Of a stretch of DNA of 64,000 bases, positions 55,055-64,000 are shown one piece after another. The notes below the pieces were generated by a model. The model worked only from the letters and a program-made list of their open reading frames with translations. It was not told the origin of the DNA and searched no databases. The stretch is taken from positions 20,699,998 through 20,763,997 of the forward strand of contig JASXTE010000017.1 of assembly GCA_030280995.1 (NCBI GenBank), read 5' to 3'. The position numbers and the translations under genes were made by a program. This DNA comes from Hemileia vastatrix. Lineage: Eukaryota; Basidiomycota; Pucciniomycetes; Pucciniales; Zaghouaniaceae. Every line of letters begins with the position of its first letter. The first letter of the stretch is position 1.

Positions 55055-56440
55055 TCAGATTCTTGAAGTCCCAAGGTTTAAACCAATAAGGTTGCCCCTA
55101 GGGCCTGAACCCCCTAAGCTCCTCTTCCAATTCTGATATCCCAACATCAGACCTTCAAACAAATCTTTCATCCTCCTCCATACACTGAGTCTACCATAGT
55201 TCACATTACCAGAATCCATAAATTCTCCACCCTGTGAAACATCTGGAACCTCAACCACATCTTTAAAATCAACCTCCATACCAGTGACATTCAAAACATC
55301 ACAATTTTCCTCTTCCCTATGGGAATCTTGCTTAGAATCTGCAAAATTCTCCAGAATAACATCCATAACATAAAAATAAAAATCCTCCTCCAAGCAGAGA
55401 CCTTCTGATCATGACGGAACCACCTAAAAATAATCTTCCTCTATGAGAAAAAGATCCAAGACAGAATCTTTCTGTACATCTAAAAATTCAACTGATACAT
55501 CTTCCTCCAATAAGCCATTATCTGAAATTGAGAAAGAATAATAATCATTGCTCAACAACCATTCATCCACCACAGATTCCTTCTTAATATCTCAAAATCC
55601 TTCTTCATGACCAGACAAGTCCTCCTTCCTACATAATTCACCCAAACTTGAGGAAATACACTGATCCTCTAGTGTGTACATTTCCAAAACTACCAGTGAA
55701 GCACATTCCTGAGATCCTATGGAATCCTTTGGAAAAGAAAAATTAGTTTCACAAACATCATCAGAGTACCCATCTTCCAAAATTGATGGCTCCAACACCT
55801 TTCCAGAAACTGAATTTCCACCACAGTCTCCTGAACCTCTCCACCCAACAGGATTTCCTCTCCAGATTCCACATCCCTATCCTTCATACCATCCAAATAT
55901 CCCAAAATAACCTCCTTCAGAATAGCCATACCAGGAATCCTATTTTCCCCATTTGGAAGAGTCTTCATCAAGTCAGCCTTGAAAAGAATCTCTATAACCT
56001 CCACCTTTACATTCCTACCCATGGCACTCAAAAATAAATACTTGGCCCCATCTTCATGTGGTAATATATCATTAAATACCAGATATCCAGAGCCTCACCA
56101 AACTCCTCCATAAATTCCTCATACTGAGAAAGAGAAGTTACACCACCTTTAAATTCCCACTTCCTAGCGATCCCATGAAGATCCACCATTGAGAAAGTAG
56201 TAGGCCAACTTTTAACCATTTCAATATTCAACTTCCCCCAGTCCTGACTACTATATCATGCCATACCAGAAACTTTATTCTCCACCTCCCTATTACCAAT
56301 GAAAAAGATTACTTGCCTAACCATGTCCAACAGTGAGGCACCATAAATCTCAGCAGCAACCTTCAACCTAGCCAAAAACCCCTTTGCATCCTCTCCCAAA
56401 AACCTTGAACCATCCCAAGACTGAATCCAAACCATCCTAG
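55055..56440 (-). pseudogene. E4 gag remnant and acidic reading
   Basis: Near 56430 the reading IQSWDGSRFLGEDAKGFLA begins, then VRQVIFFIGNREVENK, FSMVDLHGIARKWEFKGGV and MKTLPNGENRIPGM align with the Gag core of E2 and E3. After frame changes, acidic readings follow (55798-55592, 55393-55055) that resemble no Pol domain. The HP-motif that marks the pol end in other copies comes directly after. This gives gag-like sequence joined to an unrecognised acidic segment, with pol missing. Confidence 0.6.
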
Positions 56441-56652
56441 CAATTCAAAGTTACAGCCTCCAATCTCCACCAAAGATAGCCAAAGTCCCCCCCAATAGCC
56501 TTAGAGACCTAGGAGGGACCAAAACCAACAGAAAAGAAGACCCCTAGACCAGCCACAGAGAGATATAGCACCAAATCCAAAATCCACCAAAGGAGATCCA
56601 CCAAAGAGAGAAGCCTAGATCAACAGAAATTACAAAGAGCCAACAGATTTGA

Positions 56653-56669
56653 CCCCACATTGGGCGCCA
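56653..56669 (-). other. E4 primer binding site
   Basis: On the minus strand it is TGGCGCCCAATGTGGGG, identical to the E3 site, four bases from the LTR. It shows that E4 uses the same primer as the autonomous family. Confidence 0.75.
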
Positions 56670-56673
56670 GAAA

Positions 56674-57563
56674 TGTAGACAATCCTATAGTACTAGCTAT
56701 AGGCCTTGACCAAGGGAGTTGGAGAAAAACCAGAGAAAAAATCCCCTGTCCCTTTAGAAAAATAAGTGAGATTAACCTGTTTCAGAAAATTGGAGATCTG
56801 TTTTCTAGACCCTCTAATTAAACACACTTGACCCCTTTAAAAGTGAAGATAATAGTCCCAGACAGACTACCAGAAAGAGTTGAAATGAACAGTAATATAT
56901 TCCAACAAAACACAAGCCAATGAGATAGTGAGGAACAGAGAGGCGATGAGTAAAGAGATAAGATGATTCCCTAAAAAACTTCCCACACACGCATCATACA
57001 GCCAGTGCACAGACCACCCTGACCAATTACCCACCCAAAATCCAGCTTTACCAGCCTTTTTCATGCATAAAAGTGCATTTTAGCCCCTCCCCAGCGCCCA
57101 GGCGGGCAGGCCGCTTCTAGGCCCTAAAACACACATACAACCAATAAAAACCCTAAAAACCCTAAAAACCCATAACTTCACTAATAAACAAGATAAACAC
57201 ACATAAGACATACCAAAATTAAAAGAAAATAAATTAAAATAAGCTGAGACATAATAAGTGACCCTAGCTTAATCCTACATAAGCACCACTAAGCAATAAC
57301 CATCCGATAAATACCAATAACAACACCATAACTACCCTATAAAACAAGGTAACCACCCATAAGGGATACCAAAATGAAGAGAAAAGAAAGTACATTAAGC
57401 TGAGACATAATAAGTGACCCTAGATTAAGCCTCCACAAACGCTACTAACTATCACCTAAAGATGAGAAAATCCACTAATAACACCATAACCCCAATAACA
57501 CCCTACATACCAAATGCCCCCAAATATGCACTTCAAGGGCCTACCAAGGTTTGGATCACCACA
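56674..57563 (-). repeat. E4 5' LTR
   Basis: TGTAGACAATCCTATAGTAC to GGTTTGGATCACCACA, 890 bp, paired with 34735-35623. It abuts E5 pol at 57564. Confidence 0.85.
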
Positions 57564-57941
57564 ACGGTCAAGACTACTGAAGAGTTATTATGTGAAAGAA
57601 GGATGTAGCTAGAAAAGAAAGAAGAGTACTTATAAAAGTCATATTTTAGGATGATGAAGATCTGAAATCAGTCAGTAAGATATTGGGATGAGAAGTTGGC
57701 ACATCAACTTAGAAAACCTTTGAAAACTGGAGATAGGGTTTTGGTGTATAATAGGATTTTGGAGAGCCAATGGGGCATGATGTTTTCAGATAGGTGTAAT
57801 GGACCATATAAAGTCAAGGGACAAGTATCTGGAGGTTCATATGTGCTAGAAGAGCTGGATGGAGTTGCTTTGAAGAAGAGGGTAGCAGCCAATCAAGTCA
57901 AGAGGTTCTCTCCTAGAGGCACCCAGAGTGCTGAAGTTTGA
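57564..57941 (+). pseudogene. pol: E5 pol, C-terminal end
   Basis: It continues the reading broken at 34734: TTEELLCERRM, a stop, LEKKEEYL, then from 57696 AHQLRKPLKTGDRVLVYNRI, SDRCNGPYKVKGQVSGGSY and LKKRVAANQVKRFSPRGTQ. This is the integrase C-terminal region. The stop at 57939-57941 matches the end of E2 pol. Confidence 0.8.
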
Positions 57942-58998
57942 CTCCAAAATGAGGATAAACTACATAATCGATTAAATAAAATTTTGTCAAAGTTTAACTC
58001 TGGAATGAGGATAAACTACTTTCTTATTAAAAATATTACTGTTGTTTCACTATGGTATGGGAGACAAAACTGTTAACAAAATTTACGACATTTATGAAGA
58101 CATTTGTTTGAAGATTCTTAAAACTCTTAAAAGCGACAAAAATTATGGAGAAGATATATGTTGGAATGATAATTTTTTTTATTGGTAGAAGTGTTCACAG
58201 GGGAACCTTCTGAATTAAATATTGGAAAGTTTGGGGGTAATTGATGGGCTGGCTGCTCTATACACAATTATCCCACAATGTTAGTTACCAATTTTTCCCT
58301 GTTTCTAGTTGTATCATGGCTTTGTTTTTGATCTATAGGAAGTCCACTAACACTATAAACTGGAACGTATGAAGAGACAATGCTCCCACTGCCAAATTCA
58401 AGATTTTTTCTATTTTTGCTTTTGTTATATCTTTTATGTTGGATTTTTTATATAATGAAATATGTTTTTCTTTCATTTTGGCTTTTATAATACTATAAAA
58501 TATTGTTAAGGGTGATGCTCACTGGTGGTCTCTAATCATTTTTACAAATTGGAGGGAGCCCACCCAGTGATCATTATCATAAAATTTTATTTTCCTAAAC
58601 TTTCATTTATTAATTTTGTATTTTCAATTTCTCAAAATTGTGTAACCACATCAAGTTGCACTTGGATGTGGGTATGATGTCAAGGGTATGGCTCATCAAT
58701 TGGCTGTTTGGCATCTTTTAGAAATTTTATTTTACATTTCATAAATTTTATATTTCAAATTCATTTAATTTTTTTTTTCTTTTTTAGAAATTCAATTTTA
58801 AACTTTATTTCATAAAAATCTTTTATAACCTTTTATTATTTTCATCATTAAAAAATCAAAGAAAAAAGAAAACTAATAAAAAATATAAAAATATAAATAA
58901 AATAAAATAAAATAAATATATAAACATACAATTATTTTTTCAAATTTTGTTAAATTTAATTTTCAATTTTCTTTTGGTTTATTTTTTATAGTATATTT
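57942..58998 (+). other. E5 3' non-coding region
   Basis: Hairpins are in the same order as E2: the motif at 57940-57965 and 58000-58020, HP-A 58232-58273, the motif 58341-58363, HP-B about 58515-58572 and HP-C 58643-58720. AT-rich sequence follows to 58998. No PPT or 3' LTR of E5 is seen. Confidence 0.65.
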
Positions 58999-59042
58999 CA
59001 CCATGGAAAATATGGGGGTGAACTGCTAGCAATCCCCTCTCT
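58999..59042 (+). repeat. Single terminus of a CACTA-type element
   Basis: CACCATGGAAAATATGGGGG then ACTGCTAGCAATCCCC, related to the complete element at 14454-14714 and the terminus at 4619-4661. The opposite end was not found in the following 3 kb. Confidence 0.45.
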
Positions 59043-59569
59043 TTGAACTCCAGAGTGTCTCTTATTATTCCAGGGTTATTCTCACTTTATAAAAATATAC
59101 AAAATTGTATTGGAAGTACATTTATTCTCATATTGATTATAGACAGAATATCAACTGATTCCAAATTATGCACAAGTTGATCCTCCAGAACTTGATTTTG
59201 GTCCTCTGTTGAGCACTAATTGAGCACAAATTGATCTAACCTAAGCTTATGCATATATAATAATTCAGGATACTTGCTCTATTAAATTTGATAATAAAAA
59301 AAATATTGATGAATTTATATAAAAAATAATTATTATGTAAGATATTAAATTATAAATTTAGACATCATAGGAGGGCACTTAATAGAGCTTAATTATACTA
59401 TGTGACACCTTTCTACTGTATCACACAGTTTGAAACATTTAAAACAAAATGTGTCATGATGGGCAATGAAATTTCTTGGACAGACACTTTCAAAATTAAT
59501 AATGACCATAATACACAAATATGAAACCTTGGCATCTATCCAATAAAAGATTTTCCTTCTAATAAATGG
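59043..59569. other. AT-rich stretch without a gene
   Basis: GAACTCCAGAG and TTGAGCACTAATTGAGCACA words near the start may belong to the CACTA-type interior. Nothing else is recognised. Confidence 0.4.
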
Positions 59570-62062
59570 ATTTTCCTCAGTTACTCCCTGCTAAAAAGTT
59601 TCCTTGTGAGGTTTGTCTGACCTTCAGGGGGATAATTTGGCCACATCAAACTACTTCTATTTCCATGATTGACCAAAATATCATCCTCATTTCCATCTAA
59701 AGAGTTGATCTCATCTTACTGTGGCTCAAAAAAGGGTTCCACCACAATTTATCCAAAATTTTGGTGAACACTTTTTTGATGGATAGCAACTAAATGGTGC
59801 TTTCCAAAATTGTCCACCTGAAGTTAGGCTAAACTTCAGGAGGATAAACTTATTATTAATACCAAATTAACTGAAGAATACTTTTGCCCTAGCTACTCTG
59901 AATCATAAAAGTGTCCAACTGAGGTTTAGCCATAATTCAGGTAGACACTTTTGGAAAGGCACATTCTGATGGGTTTAATATCTATATATGGCAATAATTA
60001 TGTGTTTTTTATCAACATGGAACTAGAATTAATTTAATTTGACCAAAATACAGGTGGAAATTTTTATGAGGATTACTTGATGAAATGAAGAAGACTTGTA
60101 ATTACTTTCCATCATAAAATTTTCAAACTTAAGTTTATCAGAAATTGTGGTGACACTTTTGCCAGATCCAGTCATATGGGATCAACTCTCTATATGGCAA
60201 TGAGAATCAATTTTTAGTCAATCATGGCATTAGAAGTAATTTGATATGGACAAACTTTCCACCTGGTTTTTGGCCAAAAATAATTTGTAAATGTTTATGA
60301 GGAATACTAGATTAACTAAAGAAGACTTGCACCCTACTACTGTCCATCATAAAAGTGTCCGCCAGAAGAATTCTCAAACTTGTGGTTGACACCTTTGGCC
60401 TGCTCTGGCCATATGGGATCAATTCTGCATATGGAAATGAGGATGTAATTTGGTCAATCATGGTACTAAAAGTAATTTGATATAGACAAAGTGTCCAATT
60501 AAATATTGAAAAAAATCAGTTGAAAACTTCATTTAGTTTTTCAAAAAATCAAATATAGTACAATTTTATTCCTGATGGTGCCCATTTTATTCAACACCTC
60601 TTCTGAGCCTTGAAAGTAGACATTTAGCTTGAATTTTTAATTTCATATAAAATCCATTTTATTCAACCTATTTCTTTTTATCCCTTTTTTTTATTTTAGA
60701 TTTCAATTAATTTTATGTAAAACAAATCATTTTCATAATTTTTTACCTGTATTTAATAAAATTATTAAAGGTTTAACATCACCCTGTAAGCATTTGGCAC
60801 ATTTTTTTTTGCTATACTAATAAAAATAATAATATACTGGTGAAAAAAAGTTGATCAAATGATAAAATATTAATAAAACAGAAATTTCAAATACCAGTGT
60901 ATATGTTTTAAAAAAATACCATTTGCACTGAAGAAGACCTGCACCCTAGATACTCACCATCAAATAAGTGTCCAGCACAAGTTTGGCGAAACTTGTGCTG
61001 GACACTTTTGGTCAGGTGCAGTCAGATGGAATCAATTCTCTCTATGGAAATGAAAAAAAAATATTTGATAAGAAACTTCACTAGATGTAGTTTGATATAG
61101 CCAAATTTTCTACCTAGAGTTCATCCAAACCACAGGTGCACAATTTTTTATCTTTAAAAAAAAGTAAATTTAGTAAAATTCATCCCTGATGGCTCTAATT
61201 TGCTTCAACACCTCTACTGGCCTTTGATAGTAGGAATAATACTTGGATTTCTTTTTTCATATTTGATCCCTTTAACTTTATTTTTTATTCCTAATATTGC
61301 TTTTGGATATCAATTAATAATTTTTAAAATAAACTATTTTCATACTTTTATACATTTATTCAATAATATTATAAATGGCATAACATCACCTGGTATGCAT
61401 TTGGCACATGAGTTTTTTCTATACTTATAACATTAATAATATAATGGTGACCAAAAATTTATCAAATGATATTTATGAGTGGGGAACAAAGATAAAATAC
61501 CAGTAGACATGTTTGTAAGAAATAATTGATGAACTGAAGAAAAATTCTACCCTAGCTACTCTCCATAATAGAAGTGTCCAGCACAAGTTCGGCCGAACAT
61601 GTGCTGGACACTTTTGGTCATGTTCAGTCAGATGAGATTAATTCTCTCTATGGCAACATAAGAACATTTTTTTAATAAACTTCACTACAAGTAGTTTTGT
61701 AAGCATTTGGCACATGTTTTTTTGCTATACTTATAAAAATAATAATATACTGGTGACAAAAAATTGATTAAATGATAAAATATTAATAAAACAGAAAGTT
61801 CAAATACAAGTGGATATGTTTTAAAAAAATACCATTTGCACTGAAGAATACCTGCACCCTAGATACTCACCATCAAATAAGTGTCCAGCACAAGTTTGTC
61901 CGAACTTGTGCTGGACACTTATGGTCAGGTGCATTCAGATGGGAGCAATTCCCTCTATGGAAATGAAGATAAATTTTTAATAAAAAATTACACTAGAAGT
62001 AGTTCAATATGGCAAAATTGTCATCCTGAAGTTTTGGTAAAGCTCAAGTGGATTTTTTTTTT
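59570..62062. repeat. Decayed array of palindrome-bearing repeats
   Basis: The anchor CTGAAGAAGACCTGCACCCT and variants recur at 59869, 60084, 60311, 60929, 61529 and 61839. Each is followed about 45 bp later by a perfect or near-perfect inverted repeat, for example GTCCAGCACAAGTT with AACTTGTGCTGGAC at 60970-61005, 61575-61610 and 61882-61917. Related inverted repeats with other arms include CCTGAAGTT with AACTTCAGG (59817-59840). The block 60783-61040 is repeated almost unchanged at 61697-61965. No coding frame of substance is present; the frames at 61200 and 61881 are incidental. Confidence 0.7.
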
Positions 62063-62076
62063 TTTTGCAAATGTCA

Positions 62077-62770
62077 CCGGACGACCTACGCACAAGTTTG
62101 AGGATGTTCCTGCAAGTGAGATAAAAGGTTCAGATACTTCTTTGAAGCACACAGGAATAGTTTGAGGAAGTGGTTCAAAGATTACTCAAAGGAAGAACTA
62201 CTGCTTTGAGTTATGTTCGAGAAGGATTTTAATATAATTGAACGATAATATTAAAAATTATTAAGATCTAACAAAGGGTTGGAAAACTCAACAATAAAAG
62301 ATTTAGGATTTAGATATGATTATTGAGAAAATAAAGAAAGATACAATAATAATGATTTTCACTTTAGAGTTTTATCACTATTAACTATAAATACGTTTTA
62401 TAATTTAATTCTAAGGAATATCAAACCAAAAAACCCAGTCCCTTTTATATCCTTTACTCCTCCTCGCATTGACCTCATACTCATACACCATTCCACACAC
62501 CATAACCCATTTAAAATATATCCGTTACACCTGGACCCTCCTCACTATCATCCGTTAACCCCTTAATCCTTCACTAACCATTCCGTCCATGCTCACTACC
62601 CCTTAATAACCCACGGACATTTCATAAACCTTTTAATGTACTATTATATTAACTATTGCGCTGTGCGTCACTTATTGGGAAAAGACTAAGACACACTATT
62701 GAGAGATTGACTAATTTAGATTTAGAGTTTTAGGCTAGCGCAATTAAATAGCGAGTACACAAAGGAAAGT
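62077..62770 (-). repeat. LTR-like segment with TATA box, right copy
   Basis: It is an inverted copy of 7245-7949. Starting at TGTCACCGGACGACC, it contains the minus-strand TATA region near 62445-62460. A poly-T run precedes it. The identical end point in both copies supports an element terminus. Confidence 0.5.
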
Positions 62771-62985
62771 CGCAGTTGCTATGGAGAGTTGCTTTTCTGC
62801 GCTTCGAGTATAGATTTGAACCCTTTTTTATTTATTTAATGAGCTACTTTTCCCTCGAGTGTCACGTGGCGCGTGACAGAAGCCCAGGTATAAGAATGCG
62901 AGCTCCGTTGAGCGTAAAATATATTTCCCACACTAATTTCTCTTCTTCTTTACTTAATTATTATTTTTTATTACTTTAATTCATT

Positions 62986-64000
62986 ATGACGGATTTTCCT
63001 ACACTGACTCCCACGCCTCCACACCCTAAAGCGGATGGGGGTGTTGTCACATGGCAATTTTCGAAGACTTGCACAGCTTGGGAGTTGATGGAGTATTTCT
63101 GCGTGAAGAGTACGGCGACACGAGGGCCTCACCAGAAGTGCGAGTTTTGTCAATGGAGAAGAGTGGCATGTGAAGCCTCAGCGAAGAATGCCGACATTGA
63201 GAGTCGGTTTACTAAGACAAAGTATTGGGTGATCCCTAAAACAAAGGAAGTAGTTGAGGACATCTGGGATGTGTCCATTGGGAAGATCAATCGGTGGGAG
63301 AGAATGAGGAAGAAGTCAAAGATGATGTGAACATCTGGGTGGCTAGGGCTGGGAACAAGAGGGGGGTCCTCGAGGAGGAGATTGATGAATTGGTAGAAGA
63401 AGAGGAGGGAATTCCCATATCGAGGAAAACCCCGAAAAAATGACGGGTGTTCATTGAAGATGATGAAGAGGAAAGGGAGGTGGCAGAGAAGGTCACTCCT
63501 AGATTATTTTTGGAGCCTGACCCAATCTTAAAAGTAAGTTCACTCATTTATAGTTTATAAGTTTAATTACTGATAATTCTGTTTTTTTTTTTTTTAGAAT
63601 TCAGACGTCATCATCGAGGCCCCTACGACAGTAACATCAAATGTGGAAGCAACCCTTGTGGGACCCATTGCGGTGGAAGTGGAAGTGGAGGATAGAATAC
63701 CAACTGTTACCTCGAGGGAGGAAAACGAAGAAACCCTCCATCAAGTTTGGTCGAAGAAACCTCGTCAGATTCGACGAGCAAAATATATTGAAGAATTCAG
63801 CGGGGAGATTGATAACATTATCGATTCCGCTTCCTACGACGTAGCCGAGGAGTTACTTGAGCTTGGGGAGTTGATTCCGGTAGGAGAGGGAGAGAATTTT
63901 GAGAAATGTAGAAAGGAGATAAGGGAAATTTTGGAGAAGATGAAGGGATTGGTTCGGGAGAAGATAAAAGAGAAAAGAAAAAAAGAATGTAAAAACAATT
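62986..64000 (+). pseudogene. Zn2Cys6-like acidic protein gene, right copy (runs off window)
   Basis: The ATG is at 62986. C29-x2-W32-x6-C39-x12-C52-x2-C55-x6-C62 follows the GAL4 spacing with Trp for the second Cys; the left copy keeps that Cys but lost another. One missing G near 63279 shifts the frame before the acidic segment (ENEEEVKDDVNIWVARA). TGA near 63440 replaces CGA of the left copy. An intron at about 63534-63598 (GTAAGT to TTTTTTTAG) leads to a second exon (SDVIIEAPTTVTSNVE, then a Glu/Lys-rich coiled-coil-like tail). The end lies beyond 64000. Confidence 0.6.
63534..63598 (+). other. Conserved intron in the right Zn2Cys6-like gene
   Basis: GTAAGTTCAC with a long T run and TAG before AATTCAGACG. 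It is at the same codon as the intron at 5342-5395. Confidence 0.65.

Larger units (their letters stand above)
34735..57563 (-). mobile_element. E4: non-autonomous Gypsy element hosting the nest
   Basis: LTRs of 889 and 890 bp (34735-35623, 56674-57563), a PBS, a gag remnant and a PPT are present, but no RT or integrase. Subtracting the nested elements leaves about 5.9 kb. It splits E5 pol between VDRDTV and KTTEELLC. Flanks ACAG(T) and ACGG(T) fit an imperfect 4-5 bp duplication. The first two and last bases of the LTR and the PBS match E3, while most of the LTR differs. Confidence 0.8.

Noticed and set aside
61200..61430. Hydrophobic 76-residue frame resembling a membrane protein
   Set aside because: It falls in the palindromic repeat array; the hydrophobicity comes from T-rich DNA and neighbouring repeat units do not keep the frame.

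Overview
The window looks like AT-rich, transposon-dominated DNA of a filamentous fungus. Spliceosomal introns (GTAAGT...YAG), nested LTR retrotransposons and a Rad5/Rad16-like SNF2 helicase remnant fit Basidiomycota. A rust (Pucciniales) is my best guess from the style of the SNF2 copy, the uncharacterised protein at 233-1354 and the Gypsy Pol proteins. That is recognition from memory, not a database result. I found no rRNA, tRNA or CRISPR. No open reading frame looks like a healthy single-copy host gene.

Layout. 0.2-3.8 kb: two host-like pseudogenes (an uncharacterised protein, and a four-exon SNF2 helicase with lost catalytic residues). 4.6-7.95 kb: end of a DNA-transposon-like repeat, then a minus-strand gene for a Zn2Cys6-like protein interrupted by a solo LTR, then an LTR-like promoter segment. 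The same gene and LTR-like segment return in opposite orientation at 62.1-64 kb. 7.95-10.2 kb: gag and 5' LTR of a minus-strand Ty3/Gypsy fragment (E1). 10.2-14.06 and 25.6-29.24 kb: an old plus-strand Gypsy (E0) split by a complete plus-strand Gypsy, E2 (14,058-25,595). E2's 5' LTR carries a 261-bp CACTA-type miniature element. 29.2-34.7 and 57.6-59.0 kb: another plus-strand Gypsy (E5), split by a nest: non-autonomous Gypsy E4 (34,735-57,563), then a Ty1/Copia element inside E4 (37,236-54,153, TSD TAAAA), then Gypsy E3 inside the Copia 3' LTR (37,384-50,340). 59.6-62.06 kb: a decayed array of palindrome-bearing repeats.

Shared architecture. The Gypsy elements have LTRs of about 0.9-1.4 kb, a PBS resembling the complement of tRNA-Lys(CUU), Gag with a CCHC knuckle, a DSG protease, RT with FIDD instead of YxDD, RNase H and an HHCC/DDE integrase. 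A long 3' region ends in a polypurine tract, ATTGGAGGGAGGA.

Two properties stand out. (1) A small hairpin motif recurs more than forty times by eye, always in the sense of its host element: a 4-5 bp stem whose sequence changes with compensation, a six-base loop, then WTAAACTGG. Three further conserved hairpins join it in a fixed order in the 3' region. (2) Between pol and the 3' LTR lie antisense genes for Zn2Cys6-like proteins that still contain introns, expected if they are transcribed from the strand opposite the genomic RNA.
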